Assembly (NCBI GenBank): GCA_002418625.1
Contig: DIEM01000056.1
Span: 1 to 34,538, forward strand
Source: Firmicutes bacterium UBA5774
GTDB taxonomy: Bacteria > Bacillota > Clostridia > Peptostreptococcales > Anaerovoracaceae
Length of the DNA: 34,538 nt
Direction of reading: 5' to 3'
Of this stretch, positions 23,939-30,912 are shown piece after piece. The first letter of the stretch is position 1; each line of letters starts with the position of its first letter. The notes below the pieces were generated by a model, which worked only from the letters and a program-made list of their open reading frames with translations, ran no database searches and had not been told where the DNA came from. The position numbers and the translations under genes were made by a program.

Positions 23939-25138
23939 ATGAGGGTTCTTATTCTAAGCATTTCGACCGGCCAGGGACATCATGCGACAGGACAGGCCGT
24001 TGAGGACTACTTGATCAACGCGGGTCACGAATGTCAGAATATCGATGCATACGGGTACATAGAACCGCGATTGCAGGACGCCGTGTCCAAAGCATATATT
24101 TTTGTGACGGCATATACGCCGAAGGCGTCGTCCATTGTCTATGACATGACGCTTAAGAAAAACAAGCCGATGGCCAAATATTCGATACCCAAGCTGACGA
24201 ATTCGCTGATGGCTTCTGAGCTTCGAAAGTATATTGACGAATATAAGCCTGATGTGATCATCGCCACGCATGTCCTTTCTGCAGCCATGGTGAACATTCT
24301 CGTAGAAAAGAATCGACTGGATTCCATAACGGTCGGCGTTGTTACGGACTTCACCATACACCCGCTTTGGGAAGAAGCGCTCCGGTTGGATTACTATGTG
24401 ACGCCCAGCGAGCTGCTTGAATACCAGATGCTGCACAAGGGTATGGACATTCAAAAGAATCTGCCTTTCGGGATTCCGATCAAGCCCAAATTCTCTCATA
24501 AGATCGACAAAATCAAAGCAAGGGAGCAGCTGGGACTTGCGCCCGATGTCCCGACGATTCTTTTGATGAGCGGCAGCATGGGCTACGGGAAAATCGACAA
24601 ATCAATTGAAAATCTTGACAGACTGAGCCTTGACTTCCAGACGGTCGTTGTCTGCGGCAATAACAAACGGCAATATAATAAGATCAAGAAGCTTCAGACA
24701 AGGAAACGTTTTGACGTTTATCGGTACGTGGATAATATCGATCTCATGATGGACGCCGCGGATTGCATTATTACGAAGCCCGGCGGCATCACCTCGTCCG
24801 AGGCGATGGCAAAAGGACTTCCGATGATCATGGTAAATCCGATCCCCGGGCAGGAGCAAAGGAATGCGGAATTTATGCTGAACAATGGGCTCGCGCTGCA
24901 GGCCAGCAAGACATTTCCGCTGCAGGAAGCGGTATTCTCGATCTTCAGGCATCCGGAGCGCATCGAACATCTAAAGCAGACGATCGAGCTGTATGGGAGA
25001 AAAAATTCAACTCAGAAGCTGTGTGAATTTCTCGAAGGGGAAGTGGAAAAGAAGGAAGCAAGGGAAAAGAGCGCTCAATATCAGCCGGCGCCTAACGCAA
25101 ATAATCACCTGGCGTCCGGTACAGCCCTGTTCGAATGA
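23939..25138 (+). CDS. MGDG synthase/UgtP-like diacylglycerol glycosyltransferase
   Basis: This 399-residue GT-B glycosyltransferase of family GT28 adds a sugar to diacylglycerol at the cytoplasmic face of the membrane in its characterised relatives (plant MGD, Bacillus UgtP/YpfP). The N-terminal MGDG_synth domain begins VLILSISTGQGHHATGQAV, with HVLSAAMVNIL and VVTDFTIHPLW also typical. The C-terminal nucleotide-sugar domain shows LLMSGSMGYGKIDKS, ADCIITKPGGITSSEAMAKGLPMI and PIPGQEQRNAEFM. A GGGGGAA site precedes the ATG. The exact sugar (glucose or galactose) is not predictable. The last 47 bases overlap, in the opposite direction, the 3' end of the patatin-like gene; both could act on membrane lipids. 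The C-terminal tail of about 30 residues is variable. Confidence 0.88.
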   Translation: MRVLILSISTGQGHHATGQAVEDYLINAGHECQNIDAYGYIEPRLQDAVSKAYIFVTAYTPKASSIVYDMTLKKNKPMAKYSIPKLTNSLMASELRKYIDEYKPDVIIATHVLSAAMVNILVEKNRLDSITVGVVTDFTIHPLWEEALRLDYYVTPSELLEYQMLHKGMDIQKNLPFGIPIKPKFSHKIDKIKAREQLGLAPDVPTILLMSGSMGYGKIDKSIENLDRLSLDFQTVVVCGNNKRQYNKIKKLQTRKRFDVYRYVDNIDLMMDAADCIITKPGGITSSEAMAKGLPMIMVNPIPGQEQRNAEFMLNNGLALQASKTFPLQEAVFSIFRHPERIEHLKQTIELYGRKNSTQKLCEFLEGEVEKKEAREKSAQYQPAPNANNHLASGTALFE

Positions 25139-26318
25139 TATAATTCGCGGCTTCCGTTTCCTGCTTGAAGAGCGTCGCAGCAGCTTTGCCTGCGAAAAAC
25201 GGGTGATTTTTGTCGCCCTGAAGCTGTTTTTGTAAAATGATGGCGGTGACGGTCTTGTCGCTGATACGTTTCAGCAGGTTGGGAAGATTGACGACCTTCC
25301 TTCTGCTTATATCGTTTAATACCGATTTGATTCGGTCCTGCATTTGCAGGGTGTAAGTGTCGCAGGCCTCTTTCAATTTTTCGTTGAAGGAGGTTTTGCT
25401 GTATATCAATCCGGGATCGAGTTCAAATATCTTGCCGGCGCTTTCGGCGGTGTTCAGGCTGCGCCTGTCCATCTGGCCCTTTATAAAGGAATAGGCATTT
25501 CCGTCGAAAACATCGAAGGATTTCATGGCATCCAAATAGCCGAGGCGCATGATGCGTTTTGAATTTTTTGGTTCAAAAACCAGAAAATTGCCAAGATCCC
25601 AACTGCTTTGGATGATTTTGACATAATCAGCCTCCATGATTTTTTTTCGATGGACCACGCCGATGGCTTCCAGATCGACGGCAATCACATGGGTCGCACC
25701 CTTATCGAGCGCCATGCCGATCGGCAGGTTGTCGGAATAGCCCCCGTCGATATATTTGACATTGTCGATCTCATAGGTTTTCAAGGCCGGGAAACAGGCG
25801 GCGCTGGCCAGCATATAGTCGAGCAGCTTCCCTTGAGGGATATCGCTCTTGTATAAAAAATGAGGCTGAAGCGTTTCGAGCTCGACGGTCACGATGCCAT
25901 AATCGATAACGGAATCGCGTATGGCGTCCTCATTCAGATTTTCGGAAAGAAGCGTTTTAAGGGAAGTGTATTCGGCTCCGCCGTTGCGCAGCATTTCTCT
26001 GGCGTAGGCGCTCAATGTGTCGAGTGACATTCCGCCCAGGTTGAACGGAAGATCGAATTTGGGCAGGATTTGGGTGTCCTTTTTGATATCGAAGACCATT
26101 TCTGTTTCGAGCCTGCTCCATAGATTCACTGCGGTTTCGATATTTCCCTGTGTAACGATGGCCCCGTTCAAGGCGCCAACGGAGGTGCCGGTGACGATGT
26201 CTATCCGGATGCCAAGCTCCAACAGAGCCTGCCAGACGCCGATCTCATAAGCGCCTCGGGAACCGCCGCCGCTTAAGACAAAGGCGGTTTTTGAATCATC
26301 GCCGGTTGAGGTATACAT
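25092..26318 (-). CDS. Patatin-like phospholipase
   Basis: This 408-residue protein is a patatin/RssA-type serine hydrolase: an oxyanion-hole GGGSRG at residues 17-22, the nucleophile elbow GTSVG with S46, and the second dyad residue D191 in YIDGGYSDNLP. About 200 C-terminal residues after the patatin domain (KKIMEADYVKIIQ onward) are of unassigned type. Such proteins hydrolyse acyl esters of membrane lipids; there is no signal peptide, so it should be cytoplasmic or membrane-surface. GGAGGACAG precedes the ATG at 26318. It lies 27 bases after the exchanger gene and is probably co-transcribed with it. The 3' end overlaps the convergent glycosyltransferase gene by 47 bases, and no terminator separates them. 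Confidence 0.9.
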   Translation of the reverse strand: MYTSTGDDSKTAFVLSGGGSRGAYEIGVWQALLELGIRIDIVTGTSVGALNGAIVTQGNIETAVNLWSRLETEMVFDIKKDTQILPKFDLPFNLGGMSLDTLSAYAREMLRNGGAEYTSLKTLLSENLNEDAIRDSVIDYGIVTVELETLQPHFLYKSDIPQGKLLDYMLASAACFPALKTYEIDNVKYIDGGYSDNLPIGMALDKGATHVIAVDLEAIGVVHRKKIMEADYVKIIQSSWDLGNFLVFEPKNSKRIMRLGYLDAMKSFDVFDGNAYSFIKGQMDRRSLNTAESAGKIFELDPGLIYSKTSFNEKLKEACDTYTLQMQDRIKSVLNDISRRKVVNLPNLLKRISDKTVTAIILQKQLQGDKNHPFFAGKAAATLFKQETEAANYIIRTGLYRTPGDYLR

Positions 26319-26345
26319 GATCTGTCCTCCTTGTGAATACGGCGA

Positions 26346-27416
26346 TCAGCCGAAAATCATCGGGCCTAAAATAGGAGAGTTCTCCCTGAGAAGATTGACG
26401 GTCAGGAAAACGATATACATCAATAGAATCAGTACACCCTGCCAACGCTGGAAGCCTTTTTTGGAGAAGATGCCAAACAGAACCCCGGCTGAAACGATCA
26501 GCAGCGCTACTGGGAACTGAAAAATCAGTATACTGGGATCCCTGTTCAGGGGGATTGGTGTTATCAATGAAGATATGCCGATGACCTGCAGGATATTTAA
26601 AATATTGGCGCCTATGATATTCCCGACCCCCAGATTCGTCACTTTTTTACGGATGGAAGAGATGGTCGTCACCAATTCCGGAAGGGATGTACCAAGAGCG
26701 GTAAATGTTATAGCGATGACGATCGGGGGAACACCTAGGATCTCGGCGATCTTGATGCCATTGTCGACAAGGAGGTTGGAGCCGATGATCACAAGCGTGA
26801 TGCCAATGGTGAAATATACTATATTTTTTATTATCACACGGCTCGAGATATCGATGTCGTTTTCCTTTGCATCATAGCTGACGCCTTCGTATAATTCCGG
26901 CTCGCTGTTGACTTTGGAATCGTCTTCGACATCATAGCGTATGTCCAGATCCATGGAAGCTTTGGCGGAGAAAAAGTTGAAAAGGATATAGGCCGCCAGC
27001 AGGATGACCAGAAAGACACCGATCGCACGCGTCGTTTGGCCGAAAATCAGGCCGGCGCTCCAGGTGAAAATCATCAGAAATATCAGGAAAAGGCCGTTTC
27101 TGAGAAATGACGGCTTGTCTTCGATGACCGGTTTGGCGAAAATCAGCAATATCGCCAGAACGAACCCGGCATTCAGGGCAATCGACCCAAGGGCGTTGCC
27201 GAACGCCACGTCCGTCGCGCCTTTAAGGGAGGCGGTCAGGGAAACAAAGGTCTCGGGGAGCGTCGTGCAGATGCTGACGATCGTAGCGCCTATAATGATG
27301 TAAGGGATCTTGAAAACGGTGGCCGTCCATATGACGGCGTCGATGAACCAGTCGCTGCCTTTGATGATCATAGCCAGCCCAAGCGCAAACAACAAGAAAT
27401 AGATGATCTGACTCAT
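26346..27416 (-). CDS. Calcium/sodium antiporter (CaCA family, YrbG type)
   Basis: This 356-residue membrane protein has about ten helices in two inverted halves. Each half carries an alpha repeat: ATIVSICTTLPETFVSLTAS in the first and TFTALGTSLPELVTTISS in the second, with the ion-binding glutamates. The loop between the halves (about residues 150-200) is acidic and may be cytoplasmic. The family exports Ca2+ in exchange for Na+ (or H+) and includes YrbG. The start is the ATG at 27416 (MSQIIYFLLFALG), with GGAGG directly upstream; the codons before it are leader. It is the first gene of a minus-strand unit with the patatin-like gene. Confidence 0.92.
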   Translation of the reverse strand: MSQIIYFLLFALGLAMIIKGSDWFIDAVIWTATVFKIPYIIIGATIVSICTTLPETFVSLTASLKGATDVAFGNALGSIALNAGFVLAILLIFAKPVIEDKPSFLRNGLFLIFLMIFTWSAGLIFGQTTRAIGVFLVILLAAYILFNFFSAKASMDLDIRYDVEDDSKVNSEPELYEGVSYDAKENDIDISSRVIIKNIVYFTIGITLVIIGSNLLVDNGIKIAEILGVPPIVIAITFTALGTSLPELVTTISSIRKKVTNLGVGNIIGANILNILQVIGISSLITPIPLNRDPSILIFQFPVALLIVSAGVLFGIFSKKGFQRWQGVLILLMYIVFLTVNLLRENSPILGPMIFG

Positions 27417-27597
27417 ATTGTACCTCCAAGGAAAAGAATACAAATAAAAAAGATGCGAAAAGCAGAGTATTATTTACTCGGCTTCCCGCCCTGGAAACCT
27501 GCTTGCACTTGAAAACGAAATGCTGTCCGTCCAACCGTCAACCAATATTCGGTTTTGGAGCCACTGTTCTTTTGCGCGCCATTTTCTATTCTCTTAT
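27417..27597 (-). other. Unexplained structured 5' leader of the exchanger gene
   Basis: About 180 bases lie between the inferred start of transcription and the ATG on the minus strand. They hold a 7-bp hairpin GGTTTCC/GGAAGCC at 27480-27499 and a short GAGTA/TACTC hairpin next to it, then a T-rich stretch. It does not show the GGGGAGTAG or CGGGCGAGACC blocks of the yybP-ykoY manganese riboswitch. No small ORF is evident. Rest of the intergenic stretch (27632-27808) holds the dinB promoter described separately. Confidence 0.35.
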
Positions 27598-27602
27598 TAT
27601 TA

Positions 27603-27631
27603 AATCTAATCCAATTACGGAGGGTTGTCAA
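27603..27631 (-). promoter_or_regulatory. Promoter of the exchanger-patatin unit
   Basis: On the minus strand a perfect TTGACA (27626-27631) is separated by 17 bases from TAGATT (27603-27608). It faces away from the dinB promoter 100 bases off. Confidence 0.6.
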
Positions 27632-27728
27632 TAAAAGAGTTTAAATATTGCGACAATTACTTCGGGGTCTGACCTCGCGCTGCAGGTCAAAATGCCGCTT
27701 AAAATCTGGCAGCCGGGCGGTTTTGTTA

Positions 27729-27757
27729 TTGACAAAAGAACATATGTTCGCTATTAT
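27729..27757 (+). promoter_or_regulatory. Promoter of the DNA-damage cassette
   Basis: A perfect TTGACA and TATTAT are separated by 17 bases. The spacer contains the LexA box, so bound repressor would block polymerase directly. Confidence 0.85.
27738..27749 (+). promoter_or_regulatory. LexA (SOS) box
   Basis: GAACATATGTTC is a perfect palindrome matching the Gram-positive LexA/DinR consensus GAAC-N4-GTTC, sitting between the -35 and -10 of the dinB promoter. The 12-base perfect palindrome in front of a Y-family polymerase makes chance unlikely. Confidence 0.9.
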
Positions 27758-27808
27758 ATATTTACTCCCTATTGATGGATGAAGGATTTTTTGAAGAAGG
27801 TGACGGTC

Positions 27809-29056
27809 ATGTCGGTCATCATGCATATAGACGCCAACTCAGCTTACCTGAGCTGGGAAGCGGCCGCCAGGCTGCAGGCGGGCTCTGTGGTCGATTTGAG
27901 GGACATACCCAGTGCTGTTGCCGGTGATCCCGGGAAACGGCACGGAATCATATTGGCCAAATCGATACCGGCAAAGGAATACGGTATCAGGACCGGGGAA
28001 AGCCTTCTTGAAGCGCGCAACAAATGCCCGGAGCTTTTTGTGACGGGCCCGAACTATGATCTTTACCTTTGCTGCAGCGACGCCATGTATGACATCCTGT
28101 GCGAGTATTCGCCGTTTGTGCAAAGATACTCGGTCGACGAATGTTTTGTCGATTATACGAATTCCGGGAGGGCATTCGGAGATCCGGTCACAGCGGCGCA
28201 GGAGATAAAAGAGCGTATCAAAAGGGAGCTTGGCTTCACGGTCAATGTCGGAATCGGTCCCAACAAGCTTCTGGCGAAGATGGCATCTGAATTTGAGAAG
28301 CCGGACAAAGTGCATACATTATGGAAGCACGAGATCAAGGACAAGCTTTGGCCGCTTCCGGTATCTGAGCTGTTCATGGTGGGGAGGGCGACGAAGCGCA
28401 AGCTGCATGAACGCAATATCCGGACCGTCGGAGATCTTGCGAGGCAGGATCCGAGCCATATGAAAGTATTTTTGAAAAGCTACGGACTGCTGGTCTGGAA
28501 TTTTGCCAACGGTATAGATGGTTCGAAGGTGACGCCGAATGAGGAGATCATACAGAAGGGTATCGGGAACAGCACGACCATTGCGTTTGATGTGGCGGAA
28601 AGGAAGGAAGCCTTGATGGTGCTGCTGGCCCTCACTGAGAGAGTGTGCCTTCGCCTTCGGAGCTTTGGAAGATTGTGTTCGCTTGTTTCGGTATCGGTCA
28701 GGAACGCTTCGTTCGGAGGCTATTCACATCAGATCCAGCTTCAGGGAAGCACAAACTCGACATCGGAGGTCTATAGATATGTCGTGAAACTTTTTGATGA
28801 AATGTGGAGGCATGAGCCGATCCGGCAGCTCGGAGTGCATGTGTCCGGGTTCTCAAGGGATACGATGGTCCAGTTGTCTATCTTTGACTCGGAGGATAGA
28901 GGAAAAGCCGAGAGGATCGATCGGGCGGTAGATAAAATCAGGACGAAATTCGGAGACGGCTCCATTATAAGGGGTTGCTTCGCCAACAGCGGGATGAGTC
29001 CGCTTCAGGGCGGCGTCAACGAAGGGGATTATATAGGAATGGGTGGGTATAAATGA
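27809..29056 (+). CDS. dinB: Y-family DNA polymerase IV (DinB/UmuC type)
   Basis: This is a translesion DNA polymerase that bypasses damaged bases. The 415 residues contain the N-terminal catalytic block MHIDANSAYLSWEAA, the second acidic cluster YSVDECFVDYT, and NVGIGPNKLLAKMASEF. The thumb/HhH region is ELFMVGRATKRKLHERNIRTVGDLA. A C-terminal little-finger domain (SNTSEVYRYVVKLFDE) follows. A QLSIFD peptide near the end (residues about 370-375) fits a beta-clamp-binding motif. The ATG at 27809 is preferred because AAGGTG lies 6 bases upstream; an earlier ATG at 27779 has no ribosome site. The gene should be induced by DNA damage through the LexA box. Its stop overlaps the start of the next gene. 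Confidence 0.94.
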   Translation: MSVIMHIDANSAYLSWEAAARLQAGSVVDLRDIPSAVAGDPGKRHGIILAKSIPAKEYGIRTGESLLEARNKCPELFVTGPNYDLYLCCSDAMYDILCEYSPFVQRYSVDECFVDYTNSGRAFGDPVTAAQEIKERIKRELGFTVNVGIGPNKLLAKMASEFEKPDKVHTLWKHEIKDKLWPLPVSELFMVGRATKRKLHERNIRTVGDLARQDPSHMKVFLKSYGLLVWNFANGIDGSKVTPNEEIIQKGIGNSTTIAFDVAERKEALMVLLALTERVCLRLRSFGRLCSLVSVSVRNASFGGYSHQIQLQGSTNSTSEVYRYVVKLFDEMWRHEPIRQLGVHVSGFSRDTMVQLSIFDSEDRGKAERIDRAVDKIRTKFGDGSIIRGCFANSGMSPLQGGVNEGDYIGMGGYK

Positions 29057-29316
29057 AGATCATTGGAGACGAAATTGATGTGATCGTGAAATTTAAACGA
29101 AAAAACAAGCCGCAGCCGTTGAAATTCAGCATCGGGGAAGAGGGCGAGGCGATCAGGGTCATCAGGGTGGATAAGATCCTGTATTCCGAGGAGGAGAAAC
29201 TGGCGGGCTTGCGTTCGTACGTCTACAGATGCCAGAGCATGATCGACGGGGAGGAAAAATTGTTTGAGCTGAAATATTATATCCAGGATTGCAGATGGGT
29301 GCTCCATAAAATATAA
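29053..29316 (+). CDS. Unassigned 87-residue protein coupled to dinB
   Basis: I do not recognise this protein with confidence. It is 87 residues, without signal or membrane segment, basic near the start (VKFKRKNKPQPLKFSI) and apparently beta-rich, with two aromatic ends (YVYRCQ, ELKYYIQDCRWVLHKI) and two cysteines. Its ATG overlaps the dinB stop (ATGA), so it is made together with the polymerase and should also be LexA-controlled. It resembles in size and position the small DUF6504-type proteins placed with Y-family polymerases in other bacteria, but I could not confirm that. A partner or regulator of DinB is a reasonable guess. Confidence 0.7.
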   Translation: MKIIGDEIDVIVKFKRKNKPQPLKFSIGEEGEAIRVIRVDKILYSEEEKLAGLRSYVYRCQSMIDGEEKLFELKYYIQDCRWVLHKI

Positions 29317-29394
29317 TTCAGGCAGGAAACAAGTTCCAAAATATGGAGTTATTGCTCGAAGGAGGCCTGTTAAAGGGACGGGGAGGCGAACGCA

Positions 29395-30012
29395 ATGTGC
29401 GGAAGATATCAGTTCGGTGACGATTTGAACAACATGGAACTGCAGAAGATCGTCGAGCAGTTGAACAGGGATTTTGCCGGCTCACCGCAGCTGGCGCGCA
29501 TGAAGTCCGGAGAGATATTTCCGACAGACATGGCGCCTGTCATGACGCTTGAAAAGGGCGGGGCGCACTATGAACTCATGGAATGGGGATTTCCGAAATG
29601 GAATTCCAGCGGCGTGGTGATCAATGCAAGGGCTGAGACGGTTGCCGAGAAGCCGATGTTCCGGGAATCCCTGCAGAAGAGGCGTTGCCTGATCCCGTCG
29701 ACCGGATTTTACGAGTGGAGGCATCATGAGGGCAGCGCCGCCAAGGAGAAATACCTGCTGAAGGAAGAGCGGCAGCTGTTGCTGTACATGGCGGGCATAT
29801 ATAATATCGTCCGGCTGCCGGACGGCGGAACGAAGCTTGTCTTTGCGATACTTACGACCGAAGCCAACGAATATGTCGCGCCGATCCATGACAGGATGCC
29901 GCTGGTATTGGACAATGGGGCGAGGGATATCTGGATCAGCGAAAAGCCGGATCTTCGCGGAATTTTGTACGGGCCGTGCGAAGCGAAGCTGGTGCTGCTT
30001 CCCGCAGCTTGA
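29395..30012 (+). CDS. SRAP family protein (YedK/HMCES-type abasic-site DNA crosslinker)
   Basis: This 205-residue protein belongs to the SOS-response-associated peptidase family, whose characterised members form a thiazolidine crosslink to abasic sites in single-stranded DNA. The MCGRYQF start supplies the N-terminal catalytic Cys2 after removal of Met. Other family residues are in WGFPKWNSSGVVINARAE (the asparagine), STGFYEW (catalytic glutamate region) and PIHDRMP (the histidine). A GGGGAGG ribosome site precedes the ATG, 78 bases after the 87-residue gene. Its place behind dinB and the LexA box strongly supports a repair role. The length is slightly shorter than YedK. Confidence 0.93.
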   Translation: MCGRYQFGDDLNNMELQKIVEQLNRDFAGSPQLARMKSGEIFPTDMAPVMTLEKGGAHYELMEWGFPKWNSSGVVINARAETVAEKPMFRESLQKRRCLIPSTGFYEWRHHEGSAAKEKYLLKEERQLLLYMAGIYNIVRLPDGGTKLVFAILTTEANEYVAPIHDRMPLVLDNGARDIWISEKPDLRGILYGPCEAKLVLLPAA

Positions 30013-30042
30013 AAAAAGCGGCCGATTTCATTCAAGGCCTTC

Positions 30043-30070
30043 CAAAGCCTGGGGCTTTGTATATTCTTTG
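30043..30070 (+). terminator. Possible terminator after the SRAP gene
   Basis: CAAAGCC pairs with GGCTTTG around TGG (30043-30059), followed by TATATTCTTTG; the T run is interrupted, so efficiency is uncertain. Confidence 0.45.
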
Positions 30071-30108
30071 ATGCATAGTAAAAGAATATTTACATAAGCA
30101 GCACGCTT

Positions 30109-30151
30109 TTAACCTGATGTCAACGAAGACTTAACATAAGCCTTTTATAAT
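30109..30151 (+). promoter_or_regulatory. Pho-box-like repeats and -10 before the PAP2 gene
   Basis: TTAACC (30109), TCAACG (30120) and TTAACA (30131) are spaced exactly 11 bases apart, followed 10 bases later by a perfect TATAAT (30146-30151) with no recognisable -35. Direct TTAACA-like repeats at 11-base period upstream of a -10 is the layout of Bacillus PhoP boxes. The match is partial; two of three repeats have mismatches. Confidence 0.4.
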
Positions 30152-30186
30152 GACAGCAGGTGGACTTGATAAGAAAGGAGCTTGCT

Positions 30187-30705
30187 ATGGCGGCGTTCGC
30201 AACAGCTTTTTCAAAAGGTGACAGAGTTTTGTTTGGATTGATCAACAGCAGGCTTCATTGCAAAGCTCTTGATTATTGCTTTGGCGGCATTACACATCTG
30301 GGTTCGACAGCATTTGTAATCCTGGTGATTGTTTTGCTTGCCTGCTTGTCTCCGATAGTTGGTGAAGCGCTTGTACTGAATCTTTTCGTGAGTCAATTGA
30401 TCATTCATTCCTGCAAAAGGATCATTAACAGGCCCAGGCCATACAGAACGATGGAATGCAATCTGGCATACGCTCCGCCCCAATGTGTCTTTTCGTTCCC
30501 GTCAGGCCATTCAGGCGCGGCTTTCTCATCGGCCTTGGTTTTGTCGGCATTCTTCCCTCTCTGGGGGCCCGCGCTTGCCGCCCTGGCAATGCTGATAGCG
30601 TTTTCACGAATCTATCTCGGATACCATTTTGTTTCAGATGTTGGCGCTGGGGCGCTCATAGCTTGGCTGACCTTTAATTATTTCCCGTTTCAAATCATAT
30701 TTTGA
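30187..30705 (+). CDS. PAP2-family membrane phosphatase
   Basis: This 172-residue protein of the PAP2 (type 2 phosphatidic acid phosphatase) superfamily has about five helices. The three catalytic motifs are present: KRIINRPRP, PSGHS (with the proton-transfer histidine) and SRIYLGYHFVSDV. Small members of this kind dephosphorylate lipid phosphates such as undecaprenyl pyrophosphate or phosphatidylglycerophosphate outside the membrane; which substrate applies here cannot be told. The ATG at 30187 has AAAGGAG six bases upstream, while the frame upstream has no ribosome site. It is a single-gene unit, closed by the hairpin at 30764. Confidence 0.9.
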   Translation: MAAFATAFSKGDRVLFGLINSRLHCKALDYCFGGITHLGSTAFVILVIVLLACLSPIVGEALVLNLFVSQLIIHSCKRIINRPRPYRTMECNLAYAPPQCVFSFPSGHSGAAFSSALVLSAFFPLWGPALAALAMLIAFSRIYLGYHFVSDVGAGALIAWLTFNYFPFQIIF

Positions 30706-30763
30706 AGTCAAAGCAAAATGATCAAATTGCCTTTCAATATATATAGGGATTCTCCTCCCGGGA

Positions 30764-30788
30764 CCGTTGGCTTGCGCCGGCGGTTTTT
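30764..30788 (+). terminator. Terminator of the PAP2 gene
   Basis: CCGTTGGC pairs with GCCGGCGG around TTGC (8 bp, two G-T pairs), followed by TTTTT. It lies 59 bases after the stop. Confidence 0.75.
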
Positions 30789-30812
30789 CATGCGTGGCGA
30801 TTCAAAACCCAG

Positions 30813-30841
30813 TTGACAGCCGGCCGCAAATATGATAAAAA
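30813..30841 (+). promoter_or_regulatory. Probable promoter of htpG
   Basis: A perfect TTGACA is followed after 17 bases by TAAAAA; the -10 is weak. The start of transcription would fall at or just before the CIRCE operator, the standard arrangement for HrcA control. Confidence 0.5.
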
Positions 30842-30848
30842 TTATATG

Positions 30849-30875
30849 TTAGCACTCTTGGCGCAAGAGTGCTAA
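30849..30875 (+). promoter_or_regulatory. CIRCE operator (HrcA binding site)
   Basis: TTAGCACTC-N9-GAGTGCTAA is a perfect match to the CIRCE consensus, 37 bases before the htpG start. HrcA repressor bound here would be released on heat shock when GroEL is titrated. Confidence 0.97.
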
Positions 30876-30912
30876 CGCATGAATCACTGCTTGCGAAAGG
30901 GGAAATTATCAA

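Noticed and set aside
27417..27597. yybP-ykoY manganese riboswitch before the exchanger
   Set aside because: The conserved GGGGAGTAG and CGGGCGAGACC-type blocks are absent.
27779..27808. ATG at 27779 as dinB start
   Set aside because: No ribosome site and only about 15 bases after the likely transcript start; the ATG at 27809 has AAGGTG at good distance.
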